This document shows positions 37,623-50,172 of a stretch of 64,000 bases of DNA, piece by piece. Source of the DNA: Anaeromyces robustus (lineage: Eukaryota > Neocallimastigomycota > Neocallimastigomycetes > Neocallimastigales > Neocallimastigaceae); assembly GCA_002104895.1 (NCBI GenBank), contig MCFG01000048.1, forward strand, positions 178,501 through 242,500, written 5' to 3'. Position 1 is the first letter of the stretch; each line of letters begins with the position of its first letter. The position numbers and the translations under genes were made by a program. Under the pieces are notes generated by a model. The model saw nothing but the letters and a program-made list of their open reading frames with translations. It made no database searches and was not told where the DNA came from.

Positions 37623-39098
37623 TTATAAGTTTGAAGAATTAAATAATGCTTTTTTAGCTAATTTATCGGCTATATCATTATATTTATTATTGGAATGTGC
37701 TTTTACTTTCATAAAATTTATTTTTAAATTTTTCTTTACTTGATTATAAAATTCTTTATATTCTATGGTTCCCTTTTTATTGGTTTTCCAAATACCTCTT
37801 GCCCAATTTTCTATACCTGCATAATCATAATAAATATCTACTTCTGGTATATGATTCTTAATACAAAAATTCATTGCTTTTTTTGATCCTTCTATTTCAC
37901 CTGCTACATTTCGCATTTTTGCCATTATAGGATTATTAAATTTTTTAAAAAAATGATATCCTTGCGATTTATAAAATATAATTGCTCCATAAGAATATTC
38001 TTTGGTTAATTTATTATAACTTCCATCAACATAAGCTACAGCTTTATTATCATTATCTTGATTTATTAAATTATCTATAATACATGTACTTGTAGTATCA
38101 TATTCCTCATCATTTATTATATTATTGTATTTTATATCATCTAAAACAATTTTATTAAAATTTTTATTATCAATAATAATACTAATATTATTATTATTAA
38201 TATTAATATTATTATTATTATTATTGTTGATGTTGCTATTATTATCATTGTTGTTGTTGCTATTATTATTGTTATTATTATTAATAATATTATTATTATT
38301 ATTATTGTTGTTGTTGTTGTTATTATCGATTTCATTATGTATAATAGTAGTTATAAGTTCATTATTTGATGGTATTACAGGTTCATTATTTGATGGTATT
38401 ACAGGTTCATTATTTGATGGTATTATAGGTTCATTATTTAATGGTATTATAGGTTCATTATTTGATGTATTTTCTTCTTGTTCTGAACTAAAATATAAAG
38501 GAATGTTATTATCTTCTTTATTATCATTAAAATATTCTTTTGCTTTTTCTAAAGTTAGAAATCCTTTAAATATGGATCCTTTATATCCATTCACGGATTT
38601 TTTACATTTATTCCAATCATTAAATATACCTATTTTATATCCTTTTTTCACTGCATAATATTTTTTTCGACCTTCTTGATTAGTATTTTTCCTTTTAATA
38701 GCATTTTCTATTCTTTTAGAAAAGGCATTTCCTTTCATAAAATCTTCTGCTTCTTCTAAAGTTAAAAAACTTTTAAAAACGGCATTATCATTATTAGCAA
38801 CATTTTTTCTACATTCTTCCCAAGTATTATAAATTCCCGGTTTAAGTCCTACTTTAACAGCATAATATTTTTTAATTTTATCTTTAGGTGTTGAGTTTTT
38901 TTCATTATTATTATTTATTTTTAAGTTTTGGTTAAGGTCAATTCCATAAACAAATTCTTTGGCTTCTTCATAGGATAAAAAACTTTTATAAATTGCACCT
39001 TGATATCCTGAAACTTCTTTTTTAATATTTTCCCAAGAATTAAATATACCAATATGACGGCCTTTTTTTACAGCATAATATTTTTTTCTTGTTGTCAT
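37623..39098 (-). CDS. RNase H with three viroplasmin (Cauli_VI) domains
   Basis: Single exon, 491 residues. RNase H type 1 cleaves the RNA strand of RNA-DNA hybrids. Three copies of the viroplasmin/Cauli_VI hybrid-binding domain lie at about 4-50, 76-121 and 144-190, each with the signature KKYYAVKxGxxxGIxxxW and an F-LxxEEA ending. A NNEPxIPS repeat and a long poly-Asn linker (about 211-340) follow. The C-terminal RNase H domain (about 345-488) shows the acidic catalytic set: Asp in AYVDGSYN, Glu in NVAGEIEGSKKA, Asp in YYDYAGIENW, and Asp in KYNDIADKLAKKA. The YDYxGIEnWA form is close to viroplasmin RNases H of Firmicutes. Eukaryotic RNase H1 usually has one such N-terminal domain (two in some yeasts), so three is unusual. 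No mitochondrial signal is seen; these fungi have hydrogenosomes. Confidence 0.92.
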   Translation of the reverse strand: MTTRKKYYAVKKGRHIGIFNSWENIKKEVSGYQGAIYKSFLSYEEAKEFVYGIDLNQNLKINNNNEKNSTPKDKIKKYYAVKVGLKPGIYNTWEECRKNVANNDNAVFKSFLTLEEAEDFMKGNAFSKRIENAIKRKNTNQEGRKKYYAVKKGYKIGIFNDWNKCKKSVNGYKGSIFKGFLTLEKAKEYFNDNKEDNNIPLYFSSEQEENTSNNEPIIPLNNEPIIPSNNEPVIPSNNEPVIPSNNELITTIIHNEIDNNNNNNNNNNNNIINNNNNNNSNNNNDNNSNINNNNNNNININNNNISIIIDNKNFNKIVLDDIKYNNIINDEEYDTTSTCIIDNLINQDNDNKAVAYVDGSYNKLTKEYSYGAIIFYKSQGYHFFKKFNNPIMAKMRNVAGEIEGSKKAMNFCIKNHIPEVDIYYDYAGIENWARGIWKTNKKGTIEYKEFYNQVKKNLKINFMKVKAHSNNKYNDIADKLAKKALFNSSNL

Positions 39099-39126
39099 GG
39101 AAGGAATTATCTTTTTATTATTATTA

Positions 39127-39157
<31 letters not shown>

Positions 39158-40001
39158 TTTAATTCTTAATTATTTTAATTATTTTATAATATTAATAATC
39201 AATATCTATCGAATTTTGATTTAAATTTTATTTTGATTTAAATTTTAATATTTAATATATTTTTTTATTATACAAATTTAAATTTTATTATTATTAATGT
39301 TATTAATTTTAATTGAATTGAAATTAAATTATTATAATTTATTTAAAATATATAAAATTATATTTTTTATTAATTTATACTACTAAAATGTTTTGAAATT
39401 AAAAGATTTTTTAAAAAAAAAAGTAAAGAAAAATAATAATAAAAATTATATATATAAAATATAAACATTGATTATAATATATAAATTTTTGTAACAAAAA
39501 TTTAAAATTAAAATTAATAGCATAATATGGGTTAGGGTATCATATGTATAAATATTATTGTAAAATATGAAAAATTTTTTTCTTTGTTGATTCAAATTCA
39601 AAATGAAATTTGTAGAAATAATTATTTTTAATAGAACAATATAACATTTGAAAAAAAAAATAAAAAATAAAAAATAAAAAAAAAAGAACAAAAACAAAAC
39701 CTTTTATTAAAATAATAAATTAAATTACTTAAGAAATATAAAATAAATAAAAATAATTCAAATGAATAATATAAATATAGGATAAAAATCATTCATTAAA
39801 CAAAAAAGCATAAATAATATTTAAATGCATTTTGAAATTATAATTAAATACAATAATAAAAAAGATATAATTAAAAGAATAATATCAAATATAATATATA
39901 AATCATTTAACAAAATAAAAATAAACAAATAAACCAATAAAAAAATAAATAAAATAAAAATAAAAATAAAATAGAAAGTAAAAAAAAAAATAGAATAAAA
40001 A
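39099..40001. other. Divergent intergenic region, RNase H / ARV1
   Basis: Spacer of about 900 bp between divergently transcribed genes, so it should contain both promoters. It is plain AT-rich sequence with an (ATT)n near 39115-39155. A minus-strand open frame at 39446-39697 is hydrophobic noise. No named element is visible. Confidence 0.6.
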
Positions 40002-41622
40002 ATGCCAATTTGTGTGGAATGTGGTAAACCTGTGCCTAGTTTATATACTGAATATAGTAAACAGAATATTCAACTTTATGTTTGTGTATAGTATCAACAA
40101 CATTTAAAAAAAAAAATAAATTAATTAATTAATTAATTAATTATTTTTTTTTTAATATCAATATTATCAATTATTTATGTTTAATAATACACTTCTTTTA
40201 ATTTAATATATTTTATTTATCAATATTGTTGAATATAAAATTTTACTAATTAATTTGTGAACTATTTTGTAATATAGAATTATTGTAATAATTTTGCAGA
40301 TCAATATATTGAACATGATTATGTAATCATCTTTATGGATTTGTTACTTCATAAAAAACAAGTTTATCGACATATATTATTTAATCAATTAGATTATGTT
40401 GATTCAGGAGTACAGGTAAAATATTTGTTATTTATTGTTTTAATAATAATAAATAAAGAAAAAAAATTCAAAAATTAAAATAAAAATATAATAAAAATAA
40501 TAATTTTATTTATATATATATAATTTAATTTAAATATATTATCATAAAAATTATAATGTAGCCGGCTGTAAAAAAATTAGCAATTTTATTAATTCTTTTT
40601 GATGTCTGTATCCTTTATATATATATAAATCTTTTATTATAATTACTATTATCATTTTCGTTTATACATATATAAATATATGATAATAATGATATATTAA
40701 TAATGTATAAACGATTCAAATTTGATGTTATATTGTTCTTAACCTCTAAAATTTAATAGATATAAAATGGTTGAAGTTAGAAAATATACCAAAAATTCAT
40801 GTTTTAATGCATTATTTTTATATATTATTAATTTGTACAATAGGTAAATATAAAATTATATACGAAAATAATATAATATATTATATAACATATATAAAAG
40901 TATAATTATATTTTATAAAAATATTTTTATACATAATTTATTAATGTTCAATTTTTAAATATTAAATATTTATAATTAATAATAATATTTTTAATATTTA
41001 TAATAATAATAATAAAATATAATATATTTTTTTGACTTGTAAATAATGAAGAATTATGTATATTTCACGCTAGTGTACGATTTATGATATGGTTAATATA
41101 TAGCAGGAAATATGAAATTATAAAGTGTATATCATAATATATTTTTTATTATTTTAAAAATTTTTTTTATATAAATACTAAATATATATACATATATTTA
41201 AAATCTATAATTTTTTTTTAACATTATTATAATAATGAAGATATAATTATGTTACAATAGCATTAATTATATCAAGTTTCAGTAAATTATTATTAATTTT
41301 AATGGTAATATGGAGTTATGATGGTATAAATTATTCATGGTATATAGATATAATAGTGTTTACATCAAATGTAGAAGCGCTATCAGGTAAGAGAAATGTT
41401 TAATATAGTTAATCAATTTAATTAAAGTATTTATATATAAACTTTAATTAATAATATTATATATATTATATATATTTTATATATTATATATTAACAGTGT
41501 TCTTAGATGAAAGTTATATAAAAACTATACCTATACTACTTTTTGGTGTATTAATGAGAACATTTTTTTCATATACAATTCATAAATTTGATTATAATAA
41601 TATATATGGAATTATGAATTAA
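40002..41622 (+). CDS. ARV1: ARV1 homologue, 7 exons
   Basis: Exons: 40002-40085, 40278-40415, 40562-40607, 40760-40843, 41052-41126, 41261-41386, 41498-41622; all in frame, 225 residues. Arv1 is an endoplasmic reticulum membrane protein needed for sterol homeostasis and GPI-anchor synthesis. The N-terminal Arv1 zinc motif is clear: CVECG at residues 4-8, SLYTEYSKQNIQL, then CNYC and FADQYIEHD, matching the conserved C-x2-C ... C-x2-C-x-x-x-A-D-x-Y-I-E-x-D pattern. Next come VIIFMDLLLHKKQVYRHILF and several hydrophobic membrane segments, with SLIISSFSKLLLIL and FTSNVEALS typical of the family. Length is normal for a small Arv1. The conserved zinc motif spans exons 1-2, which supports the splice call. 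Confidence 0.9.
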
Positions 41623-42118
41623 TTATATTTTTTTTATTAGAACTTTTTTTTATCTACGTTAGATATTTTATTATTTTTATTGAAAAATAACGATAAAAAA
41701 TTACAGTTATATAAATTTATATTTAATTAGAATATTTCAACTTTTAAAATAAAAGTTAAAAAAAAAAAAAAAAAAAAAAAAAAACAGCAAATAAACATAT
41801 AAATTATCAAACAACAAACAAAAAATTAAATAAAAAAAAATGAATTAAAGAGAAATATATATATTATATAATATTTTCATTAAATAATTATTATTAGTTA
41901 AATATTTTTTTATGTTGTTGTTTGTTGTAGTTGTTATTTTGTATAATGAGTTACTAAAATTTGTTAAATATTTTGAAAATTAAAGAAGAAAATTAAATTA
42001 ACTATTTAAATTGTTATTTTAAGTAATTATAAAAAAAAATTATATATTTAAATATAAATTATTTTTTAATAACGTTGCTTATAAAAATAATAATAATGTA
42101 GCTTAATGAATATAACTT

Positions 42119-42310
42119 TAAAATTGATCATATAAAATAAATATATTAAGATATTCAATATATTAGGTGAAGGAGATGTTGAAACTTAAAATATTTTTGG
42201 TGTATGATTTTAAAAAAAAATTGATCATATAAATAATAATATTAAGATATTCAATGTATTAGGTGATAGAGATGTTGAAACTTTAAAATTTTAGTGTATG
42301 ATTATAAAAA
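42119..42310 (+). repeat. 97-bp direct duplication with protein-like content
   Basis: AATTGATCATATAAA ... AAGATATTCAAT[A/G]TATTAGG ... GAGATGTTGAAACTT occurs at 42122 and again at 42219. In translation both give a related stretch (IKIFNILGEGDVET and IKIFNVLGDRDVETLKF) ending in stops, so the block may be a fragment of a repeat-protein gene. Confidence 0.6.
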
Positions 42311-42499
42311 AAAAATTTGGATATTTAAAATAAATAAATAAATTATTTATTATAAAACTATAAAACAAAAACACTTTGTGTAACAAAAAAATTTTGTTTT
42401 TTTTTTTTTTATATTTTTGATAAATTAAAAAAAAAACTTAATGGTTAAGTTTTTTTAATATATTAAAAATTATTTCTTATTTATAATGATATTAAATTT

Positions 42500-42589
42500 A
42501 AATAAATAAATAAACAAATAAATAAAAAATAAATAAATAAAAAATAAATAAATAAAAAAGTAAATAAATAAATAAATAAATAAATAAAA

Positions 42590-42620
<31 letters not shown>

Positions 42621-42638
42621 AATAAATAAATAAACAAA

Positions 42639-42721
<83 letters not shown>

Positions 42722-42725
42722 AAAA
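42500..42725. repeat. (AAAT)n microsatellite
   Basis: About 55 AAAT units with occasional AAAC or AAAAAT variants. Confidence 0.9.
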
Positions 42726-43559
42726 TAATTATTTATTATTTTTTTTTATTCAATTTAAAAAGTATTATTCAATTAAAATTTTTAAGATTTAATTAATTTT
42801 TTTCTATATTAGTATAAATATTTTTAAGTACAATTAATACCAAAAAAATATAAATTAATTAAATAATTAAAAAAAAAAAAGAGAAAAAAAAAAAACTAAA
42901 ATAAAATTTAAAAAAAAAATGTTTGATAAAAATAAAATATAATATAATAAAATAAATAAAATAAAAAACAAAAATAAAATATAAAAACCAGAGGATATGA
43001 TAATTATATATTTTTAAATTATTTTAACCTTTTTATAATATTATATAATTGTAGTATTTTATAAATATAAATAAAAACGTGAAAATTTTTAAATTAGTTC
43101 TTTATTATCATTGGTAATACATAAAAAAAAAGTTACATTTATATTTGTATTATTTACAATTATTTTACAAATACTTCTTTTTTTTTTTTTTATATTATTT
43201 TTTTTCTCAATTTAATTTAGTAGTTTCAATTAATCATTAAAAATTTATTGATAAAAAATTAATTTAATAAAATATTATTATTATTATAATCATACTAAAT
43301 ATATATATATTTAAACTATATAATTCTATAATAGTAATAATAATATAAAAAAAATTATATTTTTTATAATCAATTATAATTTATAATAGTAAAATATTTT
43401 AATATATAATTTTTTTTATTTTTAAAAAATAATTAATATATATAAATATATTTTAATTTTTATTTTATATCTTTAATTAATAAAGTATTTTATCTTTTTT
43501 GTAAAAAATATTTTATTTTTTAAAATAAATTTCAGTTTGAAATAAAAGTTAAATTCAAA

Positions 43560-45221
43560 ATGACTTATGAAAATTCATCTTTAATACCCTCTACAAGTAA
43601 TGGTACCAATGATAATAATACAGAAGTTGTTCAAGCAACACAAATACCATCAACTCCTATAGCTTCAACACCTATGCCTTCTACTCCATTTAATGATCCT
43701 CAAAATCCTTCTGGAATACGACCAACATTGCAGTAATTAATTTTATTTATTTTATTTTTTTTTTTAAAAAAATAATATTATATGTATTTATAACTATAAT
43801 TTACAATAATATTTTAATTTAATTCTTTTTTTTCTTTTCTTTTTTTTTTTTGTAATATTCTATTTAAATATTTTTTAAAAATATTAATTTTAAATTTAAT
43901 TGATATTAGAAATAATAATTTTAATAATATTAATTATTTTTTCTATTTAATAATATATTTATACAAATAAATAAAATAATTAAAGAAATATTGTTTCAAC
44001 AGTAAATTTACAAACTCGTCTTGATTTAAAAACAATTGCCCTTCATGCTAGAAATGCAGAATATAATCCTAAAGTAATAATTATATAGAATTATAATTTA
44101 ATATCTTATATATTAGAATTTTTATTACATAGAAGAATAAAAGGAAATTCAAAAAATTCAAATATATATAAATATCAGTGATAAAAAAAGTATAAAATAG
44201 AAATTACAATATTGTTCGTTTTTATTGTGTTATGGAGAATTTAATTTTAAAAATTTTAATATTATATTTTAATTTATATAAAAATATTATATAATTCATA
44301 ATATAATTATAATAAAAAAAAAAATGTAAATATGAATTGAATATATATTAATAATTATATTATAATATTTTTTTTAAAAGCGTTTTGCAGCTGTAATTAT
44401 GCGTATTAGAGAACCTAAAACAACAGCATTAATTTTTGTTTCAGGAAAAATGGTTGTTACAGGTGCAAAGAGTGAAGAACAATCTAAATTAGCTGCAAGA
44501 AAATATGCAAGAATTATTCAAAAGTTAGGTTTCCCTGCAAGATTTATGGAATTTAAAATTCAAAATATTGTTGGTAGTTGTGATGTTAAATTCCCAATTC
44601 GTTTAGAAGGTTTAGCTTGTGCACACGGTCACTTTGCTAGTGTAAGGAAAAAAAAATTTTTTTTTTACTAGTTTTAAAATATAAAAAAAGATAAAAATTT
44701 TTTATGTTAAGTTCATATTTATATAATTAAATAATAAGAGTCTTTTTTTTTTTTCTCATATATTAAATAATTATTAATTTTAATTGAATTATTATTGTCA
44801 TAAATACTCTTTAAAATTATTCATAATAAAATATATGAATATTAAAATATAAAATATATATTTTTAATTTTATTTTTAAATATAACAGTATGAACCTGAA
44901 TTGTTTCCAGGTCTTATTTACCGTATGGTTAAACCAAAAATCGTATTACTTATTTTTGTATCTGGTAAAATTGTATTAACAGGTGCAAAGGTAAATTATA
45001 TTTATATAATAAATTTAACATGTTATTATTTCAAATTATTATTACAAAATAATAGTTCAAAATTTGAAAAAAAAAAAAAAAAAATAATTATAATTTCAGA
45101 AATTGACAATACTCATAAAAATCATATATATAATATTTATCTTGTAAAATAGGTCAGAGAAGAAATTTATCAGGCCTTTGAAAATATATATCCTGTATTA
45201 ACTGATTTCAGAAAATCATAA
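43560..45221 (+). CDS. TBP: TATA-binding protein, 5 exons
   Basis: Exons: 43560-43732, 43986-44073, 44381-44641, 44889-44990, 45153-45221; in frame, 230 residues. TBP is the general transcription factor that binds the TATA element within TFIID and SAGA contexts and serves Pol I, II and III. Residues 1-55 are a Thr/Pro/Ser-rich N-terminal tail with [14 protein letters not shown] repeats. The saddle follows: [76 protein letters not shown], then the second repeat [40 protein letters not shown] and GKIVLTGAK, ending with a short [14 protein letters not shown]. Intercalating Phe and the basic helix are intact. The match is unambiguous. Expected nuclear and essential. Confidence 0.96.
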
Positions 45222-45919
45222 ATTATATTATTTATTACATGTAGATATAAAAGTTAATGATATAATGTTAAAAATATTTATATATTAAAAAAAAAAAAAA
45301 AAGAACAAAATATAAAAAATATAAATAGCTAAACATAAATTAATTATTATTAATATTTTTTTTATTCTTTTTCTACTTTTTTTTTCTATTTTTTTTTTCT
45401 CTTATTTTATATTAGTTTTAATAAAGTTTTTATAAGTAAATATTATAAATACATTATATTATTAATATACATTAATATTTTTTTCTCATTAAATCTCTGA
45501 TTAATACGTCTTATTTTATTATTATTTTTTTTTGTTGTATAGCATTAAACTTTAATATTATTATCTTTTATTATAAATTCAATATAAATATATATTTATA
45601 CATATATTTATTATTAAAATTAAATATTTTAATCAAATTATAAAGTTAATACCTATGATAAAAATAAAATTTATAACATCTACGATAAATATAATTATTG
45701 ATAAATACCTGTAATAAAACATATATATATGTAGTAATAATAAGAATCTTAATACTAAATTCACAGATTTATATAAATAAATAAATTAAGAAAACAAAGT
45801 TATAAAAAAAAATAATTTAATTATATAGTAATTCAGTATATATATATATATATATAATAAATAAAATTAAAATTTACCAAAATATTTTAGTATTCATTAG
45901 AAATGCGTTTTAACTTTAT
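45222..45919. other. Intergenic, TBP 3' flank
   Basis: AT-rich, with an (AT)n near 45838-45856. No gene seen. Confidence 0.6.
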
Positions 45920-48652
45920 TTTTATAAATTATATTAAATATTTGAATAGCACAGAATAACATAGAATGGCATTTTCATATTCATTATTATATAGAATGCT
46001 AAATAAATATATATTATTATTTATTTTTAAAATATTTTTAAATATAGTAAGATCTAAATGAATTTTTTATAAGATTAATATCAATTCCATATTCAATTAA
46101 AAATTATCAATTTGATAATTAATGGTTTAATTTCATTTGAGACTTACAAATATTAATATATTATTTCCATAGTCTAATACATAGTTTACTATTGATTATT
46201 ATAATCATTAATTAGAGCTCTATGATCAACTAATAATTTAATTATATTATACGAGTTTTCTTTAATAAAGTTGAAAAAATATTAAATTTTCAATTAATTA
46301 ATTTATTATGTAAATATTATTATGTCGATTAGAAGTTATTAATTTTTTTTTTTCAATATCAATATATTGAAAATTAAATTCATCATGATTAAATTCCTTA
46401 TTCTTTATTAGTTTATCAATTATAAATTTTATATGTGAAACATTATTCATTTTGCTAATGGCTAATAGTATATTTTCAATAGTATTATTAAATTTTTAGG
46501 ATCTATGATTTAAAGAAAACTTGAACAATATATTGAAATTTTTGATTGTTATCTATTCTATCTAGTAGTATTAATGCATCCTTAAGTTTAATAGTTTTGG
46601 TAAAGTCAAATGAATAATTATTTAATAAGTACTTTATAATAATACTTATTAAATTTTTACAATATCATTTCTTTATAATATTATGTTCCAGTGGATTTTG
46701 TGGTGCTCAACATGGAACTCACCAAAGAAACACCACTAATTCTAGGAAGACCATTCTTGAGTACGGCATTTCTTTTTCATCTATTTTATTCAAAATTTAA
46801 TAAATATATATTTCATTCAATTATAATACAGAAAATTTTATCCTAACCTTTTTATATTAATTGAAATATATTTACATTTAACTAATATTTTAAAAAAAGT
46901 ATTATTCTTTGTAATAAGAAAAAGATTCAAAAAATTTTTTAAAAAATTTAATAATATAAAAGATTGTTACAGTTTAAATAAAACCAATTACTTTATTTAT
47001 TTCTATTAAAGACATAAATATATAAAAATATATATATTTAAAACTCTATACATATAATATATATTCACTTTTTTCATTGTTTATACTCAATTTTAATATT
47101 TTTTTTTTTTTTTTTTTTCGATTTTCAAAACTAGTTATTTTAATATTATCTATTATATATAATTAATCAATGATATTTTTTATGGTATTAAAATTACTAT
47201 TATTTTTTGAAATTTAAAGAATATTTATAAAGTTTATGCCATCACATTATATTGTTTATGTCTAAATTTTTTTATTTTTAAAAATTAAATCAACGAAAAA
47301 GGAATTAAGGATAAATTGTTCACTAAACATAATATAAATTTCTTTTGATGATAGTATGATTAAAATCTAAATTTCGATGTTGAAATAATTTTTCAGTAAA
47401 AAAAAAGAAATAATTTTATGACTGATATTATTAAATTATTATTATCATAGTTACTAATAAGTGATAATACTACTACAATATTTTTAAATTCAGAATTTAA
47501 ACTAGAGTTTGAATAAGATAGTTTAAGAAAAAGTCTTATTAATTCAATATTACCATAGTTAGCTAAGGTTATAAATATTTTCAGTAAAATCCAAGAGTTT
47601 TAAAATTTTCCATTATTAATATTAGCTTCTTTTTTTATTAATAAATCAATAATTTTAAAACTATTATGAGATAGGAATAAAATAATAAAAAAATTTTTCC
47701 AGTAAAATTTATATGAATAGTAAAATTGAAATTTTTATATTGATAAAATAAGTCAATTGAGATGAAGCAGTATTTTCAATAACCTTAATATATCATAATT
47801 TTTATCATATAGTTTATTCTTAAATATATTATAAGCTTTATTAATAAATTATATTTTTTTTATTAATTTTTTAATATCTTTTTTAATTTCATTTACAAAT
47901 TTGAAATTTTTTGATTTATTTATAATTTGCTTGTAAAACTGAATTAGTCGATTCATTTGTTAATTGAATCAAAAAACTATTTTTTTTATGTTCATTATTA
48001 TTACAAACATAAAAAAAAATAATTTAAAATATTTTGTTTTTTTCTTGCATCATTTTGTATTAATAAATTAAAGCTTCAAAGTTTCTATTATTACGTACTT
48101 TGTAATATAATGCATCATTTATATAAAATTTTCTTTTTTTATTAATTACTAAAAATTTCAATTATTCCTCTGAAAGAGCATTTTGATGTTTATATATTGA
48201 AAGCAAATTTAAAATATAATCAATTCTATATAAATAATACCATAATATTGTTTTAGTAAATTGTTTTTTTTTCCTTACTTATTTATTTATTAACAATGTG
48301 CTTTTTATCAATACCTTCATATAAAATAAAATTTATGTTTTTATAATTATATAAAATATCTTTAATATTGGGAAAGCAAAAACATATTTTTTCACCATAA
48401 TCAATTAATAATTTGCCCATTTAAAATCATTTTAATAAAAACAAGAATAGGAGAATCATAAACTCAATTAAAAATAATGTAATTAAAATTTTGATAATTT
48501 AAATTATATATAATTGATTTTTTTATATTAAAAGAAATATTATTATTAACGTCAATTAATATATCATATTCTGAATTATATTTATCATTATAATGATTAA
48601 GTTCATTAATCTTATTTTACGATCCATTAATTATTTTTTTATTTATATACAT
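45920..48652 (-). pseudogene. Degenerate ankyrin-repeat gene
   Basis: A 2.7-kb minus-strand stretch reads as an ankyrin-repeat protein broken by many stops and frameshifts. It starts near 48652 (MYINKKIINGS, stop). Recognisable pieces, from the 5' side, are YDILIDVNNNISFNIKKSII; RIDYILNLLSIYKHQNALSE; FLVINKKRKFYINDALYYKV then RNNRNFEALI; LANYGNIELIRLFL; NIIKLLVDHRALINDYNNQ; and LLIEYGIDINLIKNS near 46090. The last few match ankyrin helix pairs. This is the large Asn/Ile-rich ankyrin family common in anaerobic fungi. The boundaries are approximate. A short unrelated GC-rich fragment (46685-46770) sits inside it. Confidence 0.7.
46685..46770 (+). mobile_element. Ty3/gypsy-like retropepsin fragment
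   Basis: About 28 codons of near-balanced base composition inside very AT-rich DNA. The plus-strand frame reads VPVDFVVLNMELTKETPLIL then GRPFLSTA. This matches the C-terminal part of the aspartic protease of LTR retrotransposons, where the segment DFVVLDME...P(L/I)ILGRPFL is especially typical of plant Ty3/gypsy (Athila/Tat-like) elements. Nothing retroelement-like is visible on either side, and no LTR or target duplication is seen. It could be a captured fragment, a repair filler, or foreign sequence from plant material. Confidence 0.6.
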
Positions 48653-50172
48653 TATTACATTATACGTATTACAAAAAAAAAAAAAAAAATAATAAATAAT
48701 AAAATTTAAATTTTTTAATTTGATTTTTTAAAAATTTATATTATTAATTAAAATTAATTAATATATGATGTATCATACATTAACTAATTTAAATTAATAA
48801 ATTATGATAAAATTTAATTTATCCAAAAAATACATCCACATTGGAAATAATAAAAATAAATAGGAAAAAAAAATAGATAAAAGAATTTTTTTTTTTTTCA
48901 TTTTAAAATCTTTTAGCATGACTTTTTTATGAAATAAAATTGAAAAGTATTAATAATAATATGGATAAAAATATTATAGATATAGTAATTTATCATATTA
49001 TTATCAAAGATTTTATTAAAATTTTGACATTAATTAAATATCCAAGGAAGAAAAAAAATTTTTTATTGGTGATAGGATTATTATAAATAAAAAATTATAT
49101 AAATAACATTTTTTCTCTCTCATTCTCTTTATATATATATATATATATTACAATAGATATATGCATAAAAATTTTTGTTAATAATAAATTAATAATACAT
49201 AACAATTAAAATAAAATAAAATAGAATTTTGTTAAGTCAAATATTCTTATTCAACTTTTTATTATTTTTATACATATTATATTATTATTTTATTATTTAT
49301 AATAAAATATAAAATACACCCAATATTTCTCTTTATATTATATTTTAATAATAATATATAAATAAATAAATAAATAAATAGATAAATAAAAATAACTGAA
49401 AAAATAAAGACAATTTATTCTTTTGCATATTAAATGAATAAATGATAATAATAACAAAAATAAAAAAAAATAAATAAATACATTATAATAACAATTAATA
49501 ATTTATAGAAAACAAAAAAAAAGTATTTAAAACATTTTTATTCAATTTTTTTCTTTCTTTAATCTTTAATTTAAAACATTTTAATTTAATTTTTTTCTTT
49601 CTTTAAACTTTAATTTTTATATTATTTCTAATATATTTCAACATTTATCAAAAAATAAAAAATAAAAAAATTTTATGTAACTGAAGAAAAAAGTCAATAA
49701 AATGTCTTTAATTTTTTTATTTTATTTATTTCATGTTTTATTTACAAATTTAAAAATTGCTTTTTTTTTTTTTTTATTTTTATTAATTTATATTTTATTT
49801 AAAAATTAACAAATTTAATTTTTTAACTTAATTTATTTTATTATTAATTAAATAACATTTATTATAATATATTATAATATATTATTATGTGTATTGGATT
49901 ATAAAGAATTCATTTTATATAAACTCGATGATGTCAATATCTATATAAAATTTGTTTTTTTTTATTTTTCTTTCTTTCTTTTTTTTTTTTTTTTTTGTTT
50001 TGTTTTTTTTTTTTTTTTGTTTTTTTTTGTTTTGTTTTTATTAAATAAAAAAGAGGTTGTAATAATTAAAAAAAGTGTAACTTGAATATTTTACTATATG
50101 AAGTTCAATTTTTATTAAAAAAAAAAAAACAAAAAAAAAAAACAAAAGGTAAAAAATAAATAAGAAAATAAA
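48653..50172. other. Intergenic
   Basis: AT-rich with (AT)n near 49133-49147 and poly-T/Phe-codon runs at about 49970-50040. The open frame at 49894-50085 is low-complexity noise. No gene seen. Confidence 0.6.

Larger units (their letters stand above)
41623..43559. other. Intergenic, duplicated relic and (AAAT)n
   Basis: Spacer between ARV1 and TBP. It contains the 97-bp-period duplication at 42119-42310 and the (AAAT)n at 42500-42725. Otherwise AT-rich with homopolymers. The last few hundred bases must carry the TBP promoter, but no motif stands out. Confidence 0.6.

Noticed and set aside
38125-38658. 177-codon plus-strand frame opposite the RNase H gene
   Set aside because: It is the complement of poly-Asn and NNEP repeats; the RNase H frame has clear domains.
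49894-50085. Phe-rich 63-codon frame
   Set aside because: It is mostly T homopolymer, with no recognisable protein character.
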